Notes under the pieces: generated by a model
Seen by the model: the letters and a program-made list of their open reading frames with translations, nothing else
Told to the model about the DNA's origin: nothing
Databases searched by the model: none
Assembly (NCBI RefSeq): GCF_000143415.4
Contig: NW_003314285.1
Span: 334,896 to 398,895 of the forward strand
Length of the DNA stretch: 64,000 nt
Source of the DNA: Selaginella moellendorffii
Taxonomy: Eukaryota > Streptophyta > Lycopodiopsida > Selaginellales > Selaginellaceae
Direction of reading: 5' to 3'
Program-made: the position numbers and the translations under genes
In this document: one piece after another, positions 39,647-51,493 of the stretch
Layout of the letters: each line of letters starts with the position of its first letter
Position numbering within the stretch: the first letter of the stretch is position 1

Positions 39647-39812
39647 CATTACATGTAGATGCTCCTGCTTGAGGAAGACTATAACCGATAAGCACAGAGA
39701 CTGGAGCAGCATAAGCCGTAGAAGCCAGAGTCACTTCTTGTGACACTCCCGTTGCAGCAACCAAACCATCCACTGCATGCTTGAACAGAAATGGAACTTG
39801 TACTTTCAGAAC
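39647..39812 (-). pseudogene. ATM-type ABC transporter, isolated membrane-domain exon
   Basis: A 166-bp exon with acceptor GTATATGCAG before it and donor GTAAGTATT after it. It reads VLKVQVPFLFKHAVDGLVAA and PVSVLIGYSLPQAGAS, the first membrane helices of ATM/ABCB half-transporters (VNVQVPFLFK...VLIGYGIARSG). No further exons are recognisable on either side in the next few hundred bases. With 35400-36420 it forms a gene split by retroelements. Confidence 0.7.
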
Positions 39813-40499
39813 CTGCATATACGCATACAAGCACAAGAAGATGAGAGCTATCTATCCATCTATATTCTGTTTTGGCAGTCTGGCGGTGCCCAACAAGAAG
39901 CATGAGACTGCAAACAAGTTTGCAAGTTTGTTGTGGAGGTCTTCTCACTCCCTCCATCTCCACGCTCACGGTTACATAGGAAGAACGAAAAATGATACCA
40001 CCAATTAAAAGAGCCAGCGAGACAACGACTCTCCTGCGAAACTAGTAGAACAGCAGCTCTTCGAAAGTTGTAGACTTTACCTTGCTCTTGGTCTTCCTAG
40101 CTCTTCTTGGTTTCAGTGGGCTGGGAGTTCTTGGCCTCTCTTTGTCCCATAGCTTCTCTTTGCAATAATCTTGGTTAATTATTTTGCTCCTTGTCCCTTT
40201 TTGCTCTGTCATGCTCCTTGCTAAGTCGGATGTGAAGAGTGTATCTTGTGGCGTGGGCAGACAAGGTGTGATACAGCCTGAGATTTGGATCGAGAGACTC
40301 CCAGATTATCCTTTTAGAAAAGATAGAGAAACAAGAGCGCACAAAGTGGCACACCAGATATGACGATCTAGAAGGCAATCCAGAGAATAATCCGTCATGA
40401 GCAACAATGCTGAAAGCTTTGCCCCTCCTGTGATCGATTCTGCACGAGCTGGATTGATGGAAACCCGATCGCAGGCGAGCGCCATTGCACCCAAGAGAA

Positions 40500-42257
40500 T
40501 TATTGGTCTGCCAACGTGGAAATACGTGGCGCGCAAACTAGCAACGTGGAAGCTTTGCTGGCGGCCAGATCAACCTCCATGGAGAACACACACTTGATGC
40601 AAGAACCGGACGAGAGAAGCTTCACTCCTTCGTTTAGTTCTGAGAATGGTAGCCTGTGAGTGATGTATCCGTCGAGATTGATTTCCTGGACGATCCACGA
40701 AAACTTAGAATTCTTCCAGCTTGATCAATCTAAACAAACCTTTGTGGAGCACATATCCACGAGCTTCTGCATGTCGGATTTGCCCCTGAATCCACCAAAG
40801 TATCCCGACTTGAGTTGCCGACCCGAGAGGAGAATCGCGGGTGGGAATGTCACCATCTCATCAGGCCTGGGAGCTCCAACCATGACCGTTGTTCCATACT
40901 AAACAATCCCGGAGGTAAAAGTTAGCAAGCACACTGCTGGAAACTGAGCTTTTCACTCACGCTTGTGGTGCTAAGCAAAGCTTGTACCAACAGATGAGGC
41001 TTGCCGACGCATTCAAAGCAGTAGTCGACTCCTCCATTCGTGAGCTCGAGAAGCACCTGAGAGAGAGTGACAGAAACATGGGTGATAAAGACGAGAGTTA
41101 GAACACACAACCTCATGAAGCGGCGCTTCGTGGTCCTGTGGATTTAGACACTCGGTCGCACCAAATGCTCTGGCTGCGCAGAAGAAAAGCTTAGCACTTA
41201 GGGGTATTTGACGAGTAAAACACCAGCTGACCAGCTTCGAATTTTCGAGGTAACATATCGATCCCAATTATCCGAGTTGCACCGGCGATTCGAGCGCCCT
41301 CGACAGCCTGAAAAGCAAATGGTTTCTCTTCCAGAACTTTAGGAAAAGCTATAGAGTACGTACTGCTAGCCCGACGGTTCCCAGTCCAATTACAGCAACC
41401 GTGGAGCCGGCTTCGACGTTTGCTAAGTTTAATGCGGATCCCAAGCCTGGAAACAAAGAGCTTATCAGCAAAGGAATGCGCAAGCGAGGAACGTACCGGT
41501 GGGAATTCCACAGCCCAGAAGACAAGCGCTCTCCAGTGGAACCGGATCAACTTTGACAACCGAGGTCTTGTCCAGCACCGTGAACTCCGTGAAGGTGGAC
41601 GTGTTCATGAAGTGGTGAATGGCACTGCCGTCAAGCGAAGAGAACCGTGCCGTGCCATCGAGAGGCATGAAAGACTTGAGCAAGTTCCCGAAGCTGACCT
41701 CGCAGTGGTTCGTGGTGGAGAGCTTGCAAAGCTTGCATTTCCCGCATTCCCCTTGGTAGACGCAAATGACATGGTCACCGGGAGCAAACTCCGTCACTCC
41801 TTCGCCAACGCTCTCCACAACTCTGGTTGGATTGAGAAGATCACAGAAAAAAAAAAACAAGAGTAAGAAACACACTCCTCAGATCAAGACAAAAGGGGGA
41901 AATGGAAAAAGAAAAATTCACTCTTTACCCAGACCCCTCGTGTCCAAGGATCACCGGATACTTGAGCGTGCCCTGCGAAACAAAAGGATTAGCACGGAGC
42001 AAAGAGATCGGAAGAGTTTCAGCACAAACTTACCCAGTCTGCGCTGGTAATGTCCATGTGACACAGCGACGAGTAAAGGACTTGCATGCGAATCTCTCCA
42101 GATTTTGGCGGGTCCACATTGATCGTCTCGAGCTCAATCTCCGATCCAGCGCTGTGAAGAACAGCAGCTGGAGAGAAGGAAGAAGATCACCCAAAGCGAA
42201 GTCAATAGCGACAATGGTACCTCTGCATTGAATCGTTCTCCCCACCGTAGACGCCAT
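40500..42257 (-). CDS. Zinc-dependent alcohol dehydrogenase-like protein, ten exons
   Basis: Exons: 42221-42257, 42034-42167, 41929-41972, 41497-41822, 41364-41446, 41232-41307, 41112-41173, 40961-41056, 40740-40898, 40500-40685 (1203 bp, 400 aa). All introns are GT/AG, 50-106 bp, and all phases agree. Catalytic zinc ligands: Cys in SSLCHMDI, His in LGHEGSG, Cys in LLGCGIPTG. Structural zinc: GECGKCKLCKLSTTNHC with the C-x2-C-x2-C-x7-C spacing. NAD site: VIGLGTVGLA and acidic Asp in IIGIDMLP. It belongs to the medium-chain, plant ADH-like group that oxidises alcohols with NAD in the cytosol; substrate unknown. The C-terminus is about 20 residues longer than usual. No lesion seen. Confidence 0.9.
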
Positions 42258-42452
42258 TGGGGTTGGAACGGGCGGCGGCCGCTACTTATGCGAGAATATA
42301 CTCCAGAATATACGAGACTATACTCCAGAATATGCGCCTCGCGAGAGAAACCCCATCGCGCTAGCGACGAACCATCTCAAACGAAAACGCGTTTCAGGGT
42401 TCTTGAGTGGTATGTACAAAGGTTTTGGTGCGTCGCCACTAGGCTAGTATCG

Positions 42453-43777
42453 CTACTTCCAGCGATAGACAACGACGAAGCACGGGAGCACGGCCCTGGA
42501 GCTCGTCACGTACAGGTCGTCCACATTCGAGAACGGCCCCATCTCTCCGGCGATGGAGTCGAACCCACTCGGGACCACCGCGTCGCCGCCAAATCCCTTG
42601 TGCATCCTCCCCGCGATCACTCGGCACACGAGCATCGCGTGGAGATCATCCTCGTCTGATAGATCCAATCGCTCCTTTGTTTGGAGCGAATCGTGAGCTC
42701 TGCCGCTGGTGGCGGTGGTGTGGATCATCGATCCTCCACCGCCGCTCCCCCGGAAGCCCGACTTGATGATCCGGCACGCGCTGCAAGCCGGGGAGGCGCA
42801 GATCGACGAGGATCCGTGCGCGCCCAGGCTGCATTCCAATGTGGCGGCGTGGAATCGCAGGAGCTCGTTCCCATCCGCGATGCACCGTGCGTGTTTCTTG
42901 GGCAGCGAGCTCGCGCGGGATTTGACAGCGTCGCGGTACTCCTCGAATCGCGAGATGGTGCGATGGGTGTTGTTCACCTTGAGGACGCGCTCGATCTTGG
43001 GCGATGCTTCCGGAATTCCTTCGTCCCTCTTCTTGAGCCAGCTCGTCCGGAAGATGATCTCCACGATGTTCTTGGACGAGTCCCCGCGGCCTAGCTCCGT
43101 CACTGCGGCCATGGCGAGGATCGAGAAACCCGTGAGCATAGAAACTTTGCTACGTATGACATACGTATCTAATACGTACCGGCGTGCTTGGTGGCGTGGT
43201 GTTGCTCGAGCGCCTCAAACTTGGCGAAGCTCTCGCCGCATCTCTGGCAGGAGGGGTAGGGGTAGCGGCACAGCGACGAGCGCGACGATGGATCTCGCGA
43301 GATGATCGCGCCAAACGCCTCGTCCGCCACGTTGCAACCGTGGCACCCGCCTCCAAATCTCCGGGAGGAGCTCATCGTGTTCTTTGGAAGCGCTGGACTT
43401 GGGTGTTTGAGATTTGGTGGGCGCGATCCCTCGGTAGACTGTGAATGCCGCAGCCGGGCATTTGCCGCAGAGACGAGCTCCGAGGAGGGCGGGTTCCAAA
43501 AGAGCGATTTGGCGTCGAGGAGGGGATCGTTCTTGGCGTTGGTGTGGGAGGAGATCGCCGCGGGGCTGCAGGAGGCGGATTTGTGGACGACCTTGGTGTT
43601 GCCGTGGATCACGTCCTTGAGATTGGAAAGAGATCTGGAGCAAGTGCTGCGGAAGGGCTTGATCTTGGAGGTGGAGGACGATGAGACCGCCGAGATCGAG
43701 ATTGGGCTGTGAACTTGCTCGTCCCTGTTGCTCTTGCACGACAGAGATTTGGTCCAGCTCTTCCAAGGGGCTGGCAT
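42453..43777 (-). CDS. C2H2-type zinc-finger protein, two exons
   Basis: Exons 43180-43777 and 42453-43102 (1248 bp, 415 aa) with a 77-bp intron that splits the codon after the finger. The finger CQRCGESFAKFEALEQHHATKH has C-x2-C-x12-H-x4-H spacing near residue 185. The N-terminal 130 residues are Ser-rich. The C-terminal half (VEIIFRTSW, FEEYRDAVKSRA, DGNELLRFHAATLECSLG, SPACSACRIIKSGFR) is the conserved part of a plant family of C2H2 proteins with one finger and unknown function, likely nuclear. Overall G+C is much higher than in the surrounding mobile DNA. It lies 195 bp from the ADH start, in the same direction. Confidence 0.85.
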
Positions 43778-44640
43778 TGTTCTGTGCTGCTTTGCCCTTT
43801 GAGAAAGAAGTATCTATCCTTCGATCTAGAGGGAAATGCGAAGAACCAGGAAGCCCATCTTAGAATAGATCAAGGAATTGTCGCCTTTCGAGGGATGAGA
43901 GAACAAAACCCAACCAAGAACACCGAGCTTTGTGTCTGGAGCTCTTTGCTTCTACGTTGGACCAAACAAAAAGAACAACTCCATAAAGGCGAGCACCCTG
44001 ATTTCTCTTTTGTTTTTCTGGGAACGAAGAAAGCTACGCTCACCTCGCTCTCTCTCGCTCGCGCTTTTGCTACATTTACTCTCGAGCTACCAAAGCATGG
44101 ATGGAATCAATGATATGAATGTGAATGAAAAGACTCCAGGAAGGCGAGCGAGCGAGCGAATGGCCGAGTGAATGAAGAACGATTCGAATTAAAGGCAAGT
44201 GGAATGAATGAATGAGATGACTAAAACACTGCTACCTTCTTGCGCTCGTTGTCTTCGTGATCTTGGATAATTCCCCTGCTCCAGACCAAAGTTTCTTCGA
44301 TTAAAACATTGGATTCGAGGATATGGAATGGAGGATGAGACACCACTATGAACTTAATAGGAAGAACAGGGATCACAGATATTTGCTATCTCCCAACTTA
44401 TAACGCGACGACGAAACAGCGCTGTGCAAAGCTGCTACTCCTGGCTTATTGCTTGGAGGACTCATATTCTGTGGCATATACCTCAACACCCAACACATGG
44501 AGGCAAGACGACTTATTAGCATCTTAAGATAATCCGTGTACCCTGTAGTGAATATCAGCCCAGAGAATATTTTCCGCAATGGTACACAAGTTGGCACAAA
44601 AGTTTGTTAGTAAGGACGCTTGAATTAGTGTGGTTTAAAC
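43778..44640. other. Upstream region of the C2H2 gene
   Basis: No supported coding frame. It probably holds the promoter and 5' leader of the gene ending at 43777. Short GAAT/GAGC-rich runs occur near 44100-44220. Confidence 0.4.
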
Positions 44641-44645
44641 AATAA

Positions 44646-44718
44646 GAGGAAATGGTCTAGTGATATGATTCTTGCTTCGAATAGCAAGAGGTCCCGAGTT
44701 CGCTTCTCGGAATGCCCC
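44646..44718 (+). pseudogene. tRNA-Pro-like pseudogene
   Basis: TGGTCTAGTGATATGATTCT, GAGGTCCCGAGTTCG and TTCTCGGAATGCCCC follow plant tRNA-Pro (D arm, variable loop, T arm and 3' acceptor strand). The 5' acceptor strand GAGGAAA no longer pairs with AATGCCC. The anticodon loop TTCGAATA has one base too many, so it is not functional. Confidence 0.75.
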
Positions 44719-44719
44719 A

Positions 44720-46520
44720 CAAGGGCATCTGCTGTCTTTCGCCTTTACGAACACGCTCTTTTCATAAATGCCGTATCCCAAGCACACAAGGCATGGCTGA
44801 CATTTTTGTGCCTGTTAGCGTGTAAGTCATTTGTGTATGGAATCTTGCATGTAAATGCCGTATTTATACTGTAGTGGAAGGGAATAGAAGCAAACACGGT
44901 CACGCATAAAACACTTTCTCCTCATGGACTCGGTTTATAAATATTCCAAGAAAGATTGTTAGCATTGGCACTCACATCGCTTTCACTAATCACTCTGGAG
45001 TCTGGACCGCAACTGCTTCTAAGTCAGCAAATTAATATAAAGTAATCTAGTAAATTAATGGTGAGAGTCAACTTAGCTTAGGCAAGGTGACAATGAAAGG
45101 CAAGGTAGAGGGCTCACCATCCCCTTTGTTAAGTGTTGGAGCGAGTTTCATATGAGAAATGCTTTCGTTATAGCACAGAAATCTTTAGCTTTTGTTGATC
45201 ATTCTAGAGCAACCGAAGTTTGCAAGCAGCCGCTTGTAACTCAAAGCTACGATAAAATAAAATGATCTAGTAAACAAATGGTGAACTTAGCTTGGGTTGA
45301 CCTTTATGCTCCCACTTTGTCTTTCTAGGTATATCTGATGATATGTGTGAAGTTGATGTGTGGTTTCATTCTAACGGATCTCAGAAATTCAAACTTATGG
45401 ATGGAAGAGATATCACTAACATTGAGATGGAGTGATATGAAAAAAATCACTAACACAGGGAAGCAATGTTATTTGGTGAATACTATTGCTAAAATAGCTT
45501 TTTCAAAACAGGTAGGAGATTCCCCGCAGAGAGGCAATATTCCATCTCTGGAATACTCTATCTCCATGTATAAATGCCATTGGGGCAAATATCAAGGTTC
45601 CACTCCTTTCTCCCCTTTGAGAGCTTGAGCGTGAGCTAAAGCGATGTGAGTGGTTCCTAGAGCATGAAGGTTGGGGTGATACCCTCAACAAGTGGTGAAC
45701 CCGACATGTGACTATAATCTAGTGTTTTTCTTCTTCTTCATCTCTGGGGTCAGAGGGGTATATCTGGTATATACCCTCTATATCGAGTTCAATTTGAGCG
45801 TCATGTGAGTGGAATTGAAGTTCTTCGTTGAATTAAGGACTTGGCTATGGTGGCAATCTTCTTTCCATGAGTTCTCTTGATCTACAGCACCTGCTGTTTG
45901 TTTCTAGTGATAGGTTGAAGTGCAGCATGGCCCAAGATTCATTTAGACTGGGTGAGGCAATTCATGGTCAACACCCTGTTTTTCCGTGAAAAGAAGTCCA
46001 GCAATTTATGCAGCCAATGGTGGAGTTTGCAGTTAGATCTGGTCGTGGTGCACAAGAGAATAGGCCTCCCAATACCATAGAATATTCTTGGAATATTTCT
46101 GTGGTTTGTATAGCTTTGAGAAGATGAGGAGAGTAGCTTTCTTGCATGACAATATAGTTATAGAAATAAAAGAATGAGAATGCAACTTAAATCATATCAA
46201 TATAGCTATAAAACTTAATTTTCCCATCCTTCAACCATATCATCCTTATTTTCCCATTATAGCCTCATCTATGTATGATTTCTAATTTTTTTTGTAATGT
46301 GTCTTCACTAACCTTTAAGCAAACATATTGGCTAGACTAACATTCTTAACATCAATCTCTAAGATTTGGATGATTAATTTATCTATGATATTATAAGAGT
46401 GTAAACATGTTTACACTTGTTCATATGAAACATTAAATAAATTTTCAAACTAGTTAGCAAGTCCAAAGTGTAAGCATGATGATGATTATCTAATAACAAT
46501 GATGTTCATTAGCTAATTTT
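44720..46520. other. Unclassified repeat-like region
   Basis: Two loose direct repeats (GATCTAGTAAA-AATGGTGA at about 45045 and 45265) and a segment at 45640-45710 (TGATACCCTCAACAAGTGGTGAACCCGACATG) that looks retroelement-derived. A weak frame near 45930-46090 (RLGEAIHGQHPVF) has no identified family. No gene is supported. Confidence 0.35.
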
Positions 46521-46527
46521 TTGTCTC

Positions 46528-46849
46528 TGCCGCGAATATGAATGCATATATCAAAAGCTATCTGTTGGCTAGTTGTTTTAGATATTTTTTCCTTACTACC
46601 ATGATGGGAAGAGGTCGGTATTATTGGACCTTTTATCAATCTTTTTTAGCATACTCGACTTGGCTCTTAGTTCTCTTTTGCTCTGTCTTGCACTAGTTTG
46701 ACAAGAACCCTCGTGTATTAAGATTAGTCCCTTAATATTGTTAGATGATAGCTTATTATGTTTATTAAGCACCCTCATCTTGTGTTAGTACCATTTGGTT
46801 TTAATTGCTATTTATGGAAATTGTCTAGATTTGCTAATTTGGCATATTT
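46528..46849 (+). repeat. Family A LTR, left part, interrupted
   Basis: Starts TGCCGCGAATATG and follows the family A LTR, with many changes, as far as GCTAATTTGGCATATTT. At 46850 the sequence leaves the LTR and continues only at 59223. Confidence 0.82.
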
Positions 46850-46873
46850 AAGCTTTATTTCGTTAAAGTGGGA
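46850..46873 (+). repeat. Left terminal inverted repeat
   Basis: AAGCTTTATTTCGTTAAAGT plus GGGA, preceded by ATTT (46846-46849). GTGGGA-TCCCAC forms a small hairpin just inside, and GTAAAATAAGG follows at about 46892, echoed as GTAAAATAGGA inside the right end. Confidence 0.9.
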
Positions 46874-49610
46874 ATTGTCATTATCCCACTTGTAAAATAA
46901 GGTTTCCAAACCTTTATATAGTATATAAATATAACAAAATTCAACTGCATTGAGGCACATGCCATTTTATTTTAAACAGGGAAATGTCTACTCAATCACT
47001 TCTCCTCCCCCTGCCACTGCTTCACCTTTCTCTTCTCTTTGTCATCGTTGTCCAATTTCTTTCCATCCTTTTAATATTGGCTCAGTTGCTCCGAGTCTAG
47101 GTGGAGCCCAAGTCCCCATTCAATCTTTACTTTCCCCTTATTAATAAAACAACTTCGTAGACTTCCAATAACATGCTGTAACACTTCTAGTATAATGCAA
47201 ATCCTCTCAAAGAATTGTCTTTTAATATTAATACAATGGCATGGAACCCCATGCCATAATAAGTTACATTTTTAAATAAATACATGCCATCTCAGACTGT
47301 TATTTTTTGCCTCCAACACTTATACAATAGTCTTGGAATTTCATCACTCTCCACACTATCAGGATTTAAACCCAATAGTAATGCCATCTCTTCTCTAATA
47401 CGTCCATGCTCATGTTCAGTGGTCGAAGAACCCATCCGGTTGAGCAGATTATAAAGATGCGGATAGTGCTTGGCTAGACAATATACATGCCATAAATGAT
47501 GATTGGTGTTTGTCCGATCAAATGGCTTCTGATATACCGTTCCATCTGCCATTTGGTTGATTTCTGCAGCCACCTCCTAGACTGGCCAGTTCTCTATCAC
47601 CATCGCTCCAAGCCGTTTTGCAAGGTCCCCCAAAATATACGGTTTCTTCTCCCTAGTTTCCATACTGCAAGAGATGGGGTGCACTGCATATGTGTGCATG
47701 TTTGCTGCAGTTTTAATCGGCGAGTCATCGATGATGAGGATTTCACTTGACCTAGCAGTCTGGTTCATCACTACAGCCTCTGGCTTGATGAAGATGGGCT
47801 TGCTACCCCTCACATGGACCATAGTCAAGCAATCCTCCTGCGTTAGGAGAAAGTCAAATGGTAATATTACTCGCGTCTGATCATGCATCATCTGTAGCAA
47901 CGTTAATGCATTGTGGCACATCATGGATGTCCAAACTCCCAATTGCAAATTGAACCCGGCCCTCTGTTTTAAGTGTCGCATGGTCATTATTAGATCCCGT
48001 AGTTTCTCCCGTGTGATTAATGTGAATCTGTCTCTTTTGACCAATTTGCGACCGCAGGCTTTGGAGGGTGCAGTGACATTCAAGGACGAGCCACGCTCAT
48101 GGGAGAAAAGGACACCGTTCAGATCAAAAACGATACAGTACCTTCGCCGTGACTCTGAAATGAAATGCGTCAGCATAAAAAATGGTACAAGTCAATTTTA
48201 CCATCTACAATATTAGCGAATGGTGCTCCCGATGGTCGTTGAGAGGGTTTTGGTCAAGGAAACGTGAAGGGCGGAAATACTCTCCTCTGCAATGTGGGGT
48301 CAATCGCATCCGATGGCGTGTGGGCACATGCCATTTCAGCTGTAGACTCTGGTACAACTGGCTCAACAGTGGCATGGGGTGGTTCCGATGGCGTGTGATC
48401 ACACGCCATTTCAGCTGGTGCCTCCGTTGGCAAAGTGGACATGACCGAACAGGCAGCAGGGGCGGTGTAGGGAGGTTCCAACGGCGCGTAGTCAGACGAT
48501 TGGGCACATGTTGAGTCCGTTGGAAATGAGGATACGAACGGCTCAGCGGCTGGGGCGGCCTCATGCAGGTCCAATGGCGCCTGGTCACCGTCAGTTGGGT
48601 ACGTGGACAAGATTGACTCAGTGGTATGGGCAGCATCAAGTGGAGCGTGGTCAGCTTGCTTGGCGTTGATATGGATAGTAGCCTCCACCAGCTCTGATGA
48701 CTCTTGCAGGCAAGTAGAGTCCACTGGCGGATCCATATGCATGTCCAAATATCTCCCTTCGATTGAGATGGTATCCTCCCGTGCTACTAAAAACAAACTC
48801 ATTAGCACATTGAATCAACTATACTGTATTTACCATCAACTGCTATTGAGGAACTAGGACCGATATCACTTGGGCGCACTGCTGATTCTGAAGGATTGGA
48901 CATACGTTTCGACCCTTGCTTGGCACTATCCTTCCTCGACACTAAAGGCTAGAGTTTGTAAATTCAACTGAATAATCTCTACTTACCATTTGCTCTGCGA
49001 CCTACATGGACAATGTTAGAAATGGTAAAAGGTTAGGAATGGATGTACTATTATTTACCTGATGGTTTGTCTTGTATGACCTTCCTCCGCTGCTCTTTGG
49101 CCACCTCAGGCTGGCCATCGTCGTCATCATCGTCGTCGTCGTTATTGTGATCGTCACCATTGTGAGGACCATCCAAGTCCTCTTTGTCCTCCTCTTCTTC
49201 GTCCTCCTCTTCTTTGTCCTTCTCTTCGTCCTTCTGCTCTTCCTGCTCATTATCTTTCTCTAGCTCCTCATCCCCCTCCTGCATTTCTTCCATAGGCTGC
49301 TCAGGCTGGATGGCTTGTTCTTCCAGGACCATCTTGGGAAAATCATCTGGCCGAGTCTCCATCTCAAAATACAAGACATCCATAGCCTGTTTTAGTGCGT
49401 GACCTAGGACTGTATCCTCACCCGACTGTCTTAACATGGTTTCTGCACGTTCTTGCACCCTTCGAAGACGACGAGATGAGAAAAATGTGGCCCTGACTTG
49501 AAAAGCATCCCTCATCCATTGTACCTCTCCATTGAGATTGGGGAAGGGGAGTCCGCCATAGGAATCTAAGTCAGGAGGTGGTGACTGCCTGCTTTCACTC
49601 AGCCCTTGAT

Positions 49611-49657
49611 CTGCAATGAATGGCATGAGCACACATGCCATAACTGCGAGGCATTAC
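49611..49657 (-). repeat. 47-bp intron built on a palindromic 22-mer
   Basis: GTAATGCCTCGCAGTT, then the palindrome (49620-49641), then TCATTGCAG. Nearly half the intron is the element's palindrome. The flanking exons join in phase (K-M-I-D-Q-G). Confidence 0.75.
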
Positions 49658-49801
49658 CTATCATCTTTTCGTTGCCCTTCTTCCTTTTCGAATCAAACGC
49701 CTCTAATCCCGACGACTGTCCAATGTGCTTTCGCTTTTTATAACCACTGTTAGTTTGAGCTTGGCTGGTGCTTGCCTGTTTTGCCTTTGAAGAAGTGTCT
49801 C

Positions 49802-49850
49802 CTGCAAGGAATGGCATGAGACCACACGCCATTGCAAATATAATTTGTAC
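49802..49850 (-). repeat. 49-bp intron built on a palindromic 22-mer
   Basis: GTACAAATTATATTTGCA, palindrome (49811-49832), TCCTTGCAG. Exons join as K-G-G-D-T-S. Confidence 0.75.
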
Positions 49851-49940
49851 CTCCTTTTTTCCTATTGCTTGTCTGTTTGTCCTTCTTCGACGCGCCACCA
49901 GTGCGCTTTTCAGTCCTCGTGTCTGAATATTCACAATGAT

Positions 49941-49978
49941 CTATAATCAAAATGGCGTGAGGCCTCACGTGACCTTAC
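49941..49978 (-). repeat. 38-bp intron built on a palindromic 22-mer
   Basis: GTAAGGTCACGTGAGGCCTC, ACGCCAT, then TTTGATTATAG. The palindrome (49952-49973) has a perfect CGTGAGGCCTCACG core and leaves only a handful of other bases. Confidence 0.75.
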
Positions 49979-51439
49979 CTTGTGCAGGTTGTGAGCTCGG
50001 CCCAACATGGGTATCTTCAACAGTAGCTGTTAACGCCGTTTCAGCATTTGGGGGTGGCCACGCTCTTGCATACAGAGCTTGTGAGATAACATTTAAACTT
50101 AAAGTGCGTACTCACCAGATTCGCAAAGAAGATACTATTTTTCTTTGGCAACTGTAATTATATGCTCCATTGAAGTCACCTCTTCAATGGAGTTTGTCAC
50201 CGCAACACACGGGACACCCTTGAGTAGTGCGGTTCGAAAGAATAGTCCGCCGCAGTTGTACTCGACAACGCATTTGCCCTTGGAGTCGGAAGCAGGTGAC
50301 CCACCCGCTATTGCGTTGAAGACCCAGCTGAGCATTTCCCATGCTGCACCTGGAGCTTTCTTTGGATTTGAAAGCTCCATAGCCGTCTTCAGTTCCTCAG
50401 GCACAGGTAAATTGACCTCCCTCAGATCAATTCGATCAGCCTTGTCGAACGAAGCTGGGAAGTCACTCCAGTCCCACTCTACTGCAGGACCAGTAACAAG
50501 GGCGAGCGTGAAGATGCGGACATTCGTCGGTATCTTCTTCTTAGCCATTATCCCATGGATCTCCCGCATCTCCTTGCCTTTCAACCGAGCCTTCACCTCA
50601 TTCAAGGCCTTCCAGAACTTGTGATAGGATTCGGAGTCGTAGATCATATAGTGGACTGAAGATTCCACCTCCGCAAGTCCCACCATTAAGTCAATGATGG
50701 AGCTGACTTCGTCTGCATGAGTGATCTCCTCGTTTATGAAGTCCATCACACAAAAGATGTTCTTGACCTGCTCATCTCTGCAGGAAATGATGCTCCTCCA
50801 CCTTTGATCCTCATCCGAATTCAAGTATACCCGGTAAGGTTCTCGATAGGCCTCTACTGCGGGGTCGAGCTGTTTCTGAAGCCGGCGGTCGACATCACTC
50901 TTAATGAAATTTGGATATTGATCCAACTTCTCAGCTTTACTTTTCGTGGCATCCCGCAGCAGATCAATGAATTTGGGGGCCCCCTTCACGTACTCGTCGA
51001 TGTCTTCATTTGACAAATCCAGCGCTTCCATCATCTCTTGCGTGGTGTCGATGCTCACCCTCTCCACGGCCACTTGCTCGAAGATCCAATCCTTCAATAG
51101 CGCACGAGCTCTCAGAGTCGTGCACAAGTCCTCGTATGTCACAATATGGCCGGGAGTCATTTTGGTCTTGTTGAAGACTACCTCACCACGTAGAAGAGCA
51201 TTAGCCACTGTCAGAAGGTCGTCGTCGTCTAGAGACCACAAGAAACGCAAGGCATTGAGCTTCAAATCATTGGGCTTCCGGCCGTCCTCCACACCCATTG
51301 AGTTTAGTAACTCCCCGTCATGGTATCTCCTCAGCACATCTACCCATTTGTCAAAAACAACTTTTGTTGCGAGTAGAATGTTATGGATGCTGAGTGTGTC
51401 ATTGACCCCCAGTGTTTTCGAGAGAAGACTTGAGAATTC

Positions 51440-51493
51440 CTGCAATGGAAATGGCGTGAGGCCACATGCTATGCCACATGCAACGAGGCTTAC
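51440..51493 (-). repeat. 54-bp intron built on a palindromic 22-mer
   Basis: GTAAGCCTCGTTGCATGTGG, C, palindrome (51451-51472), TTCCATTGCAG. Phase 0 join A-W-Q to E-F-S. The GCCTCG before the palindrome is shared with the intron at 49611-49657. Confidence 0.75.

Noticed and set aside
41420-41866. Plus-strand open frames across the ADH and C2H2 genes (such as 41420-41866 and 42681-43305)
   Set aside because: They are shadows of GC-rich minus-strand exons whose splice sites and motifs are clear.
49072-49263. Hydrophobic protein (repeated VLLFF) on the plus strand
   Set aside because: It is the reverse of the Glu/Asp-rich tract of the minus-strand fusion gene.
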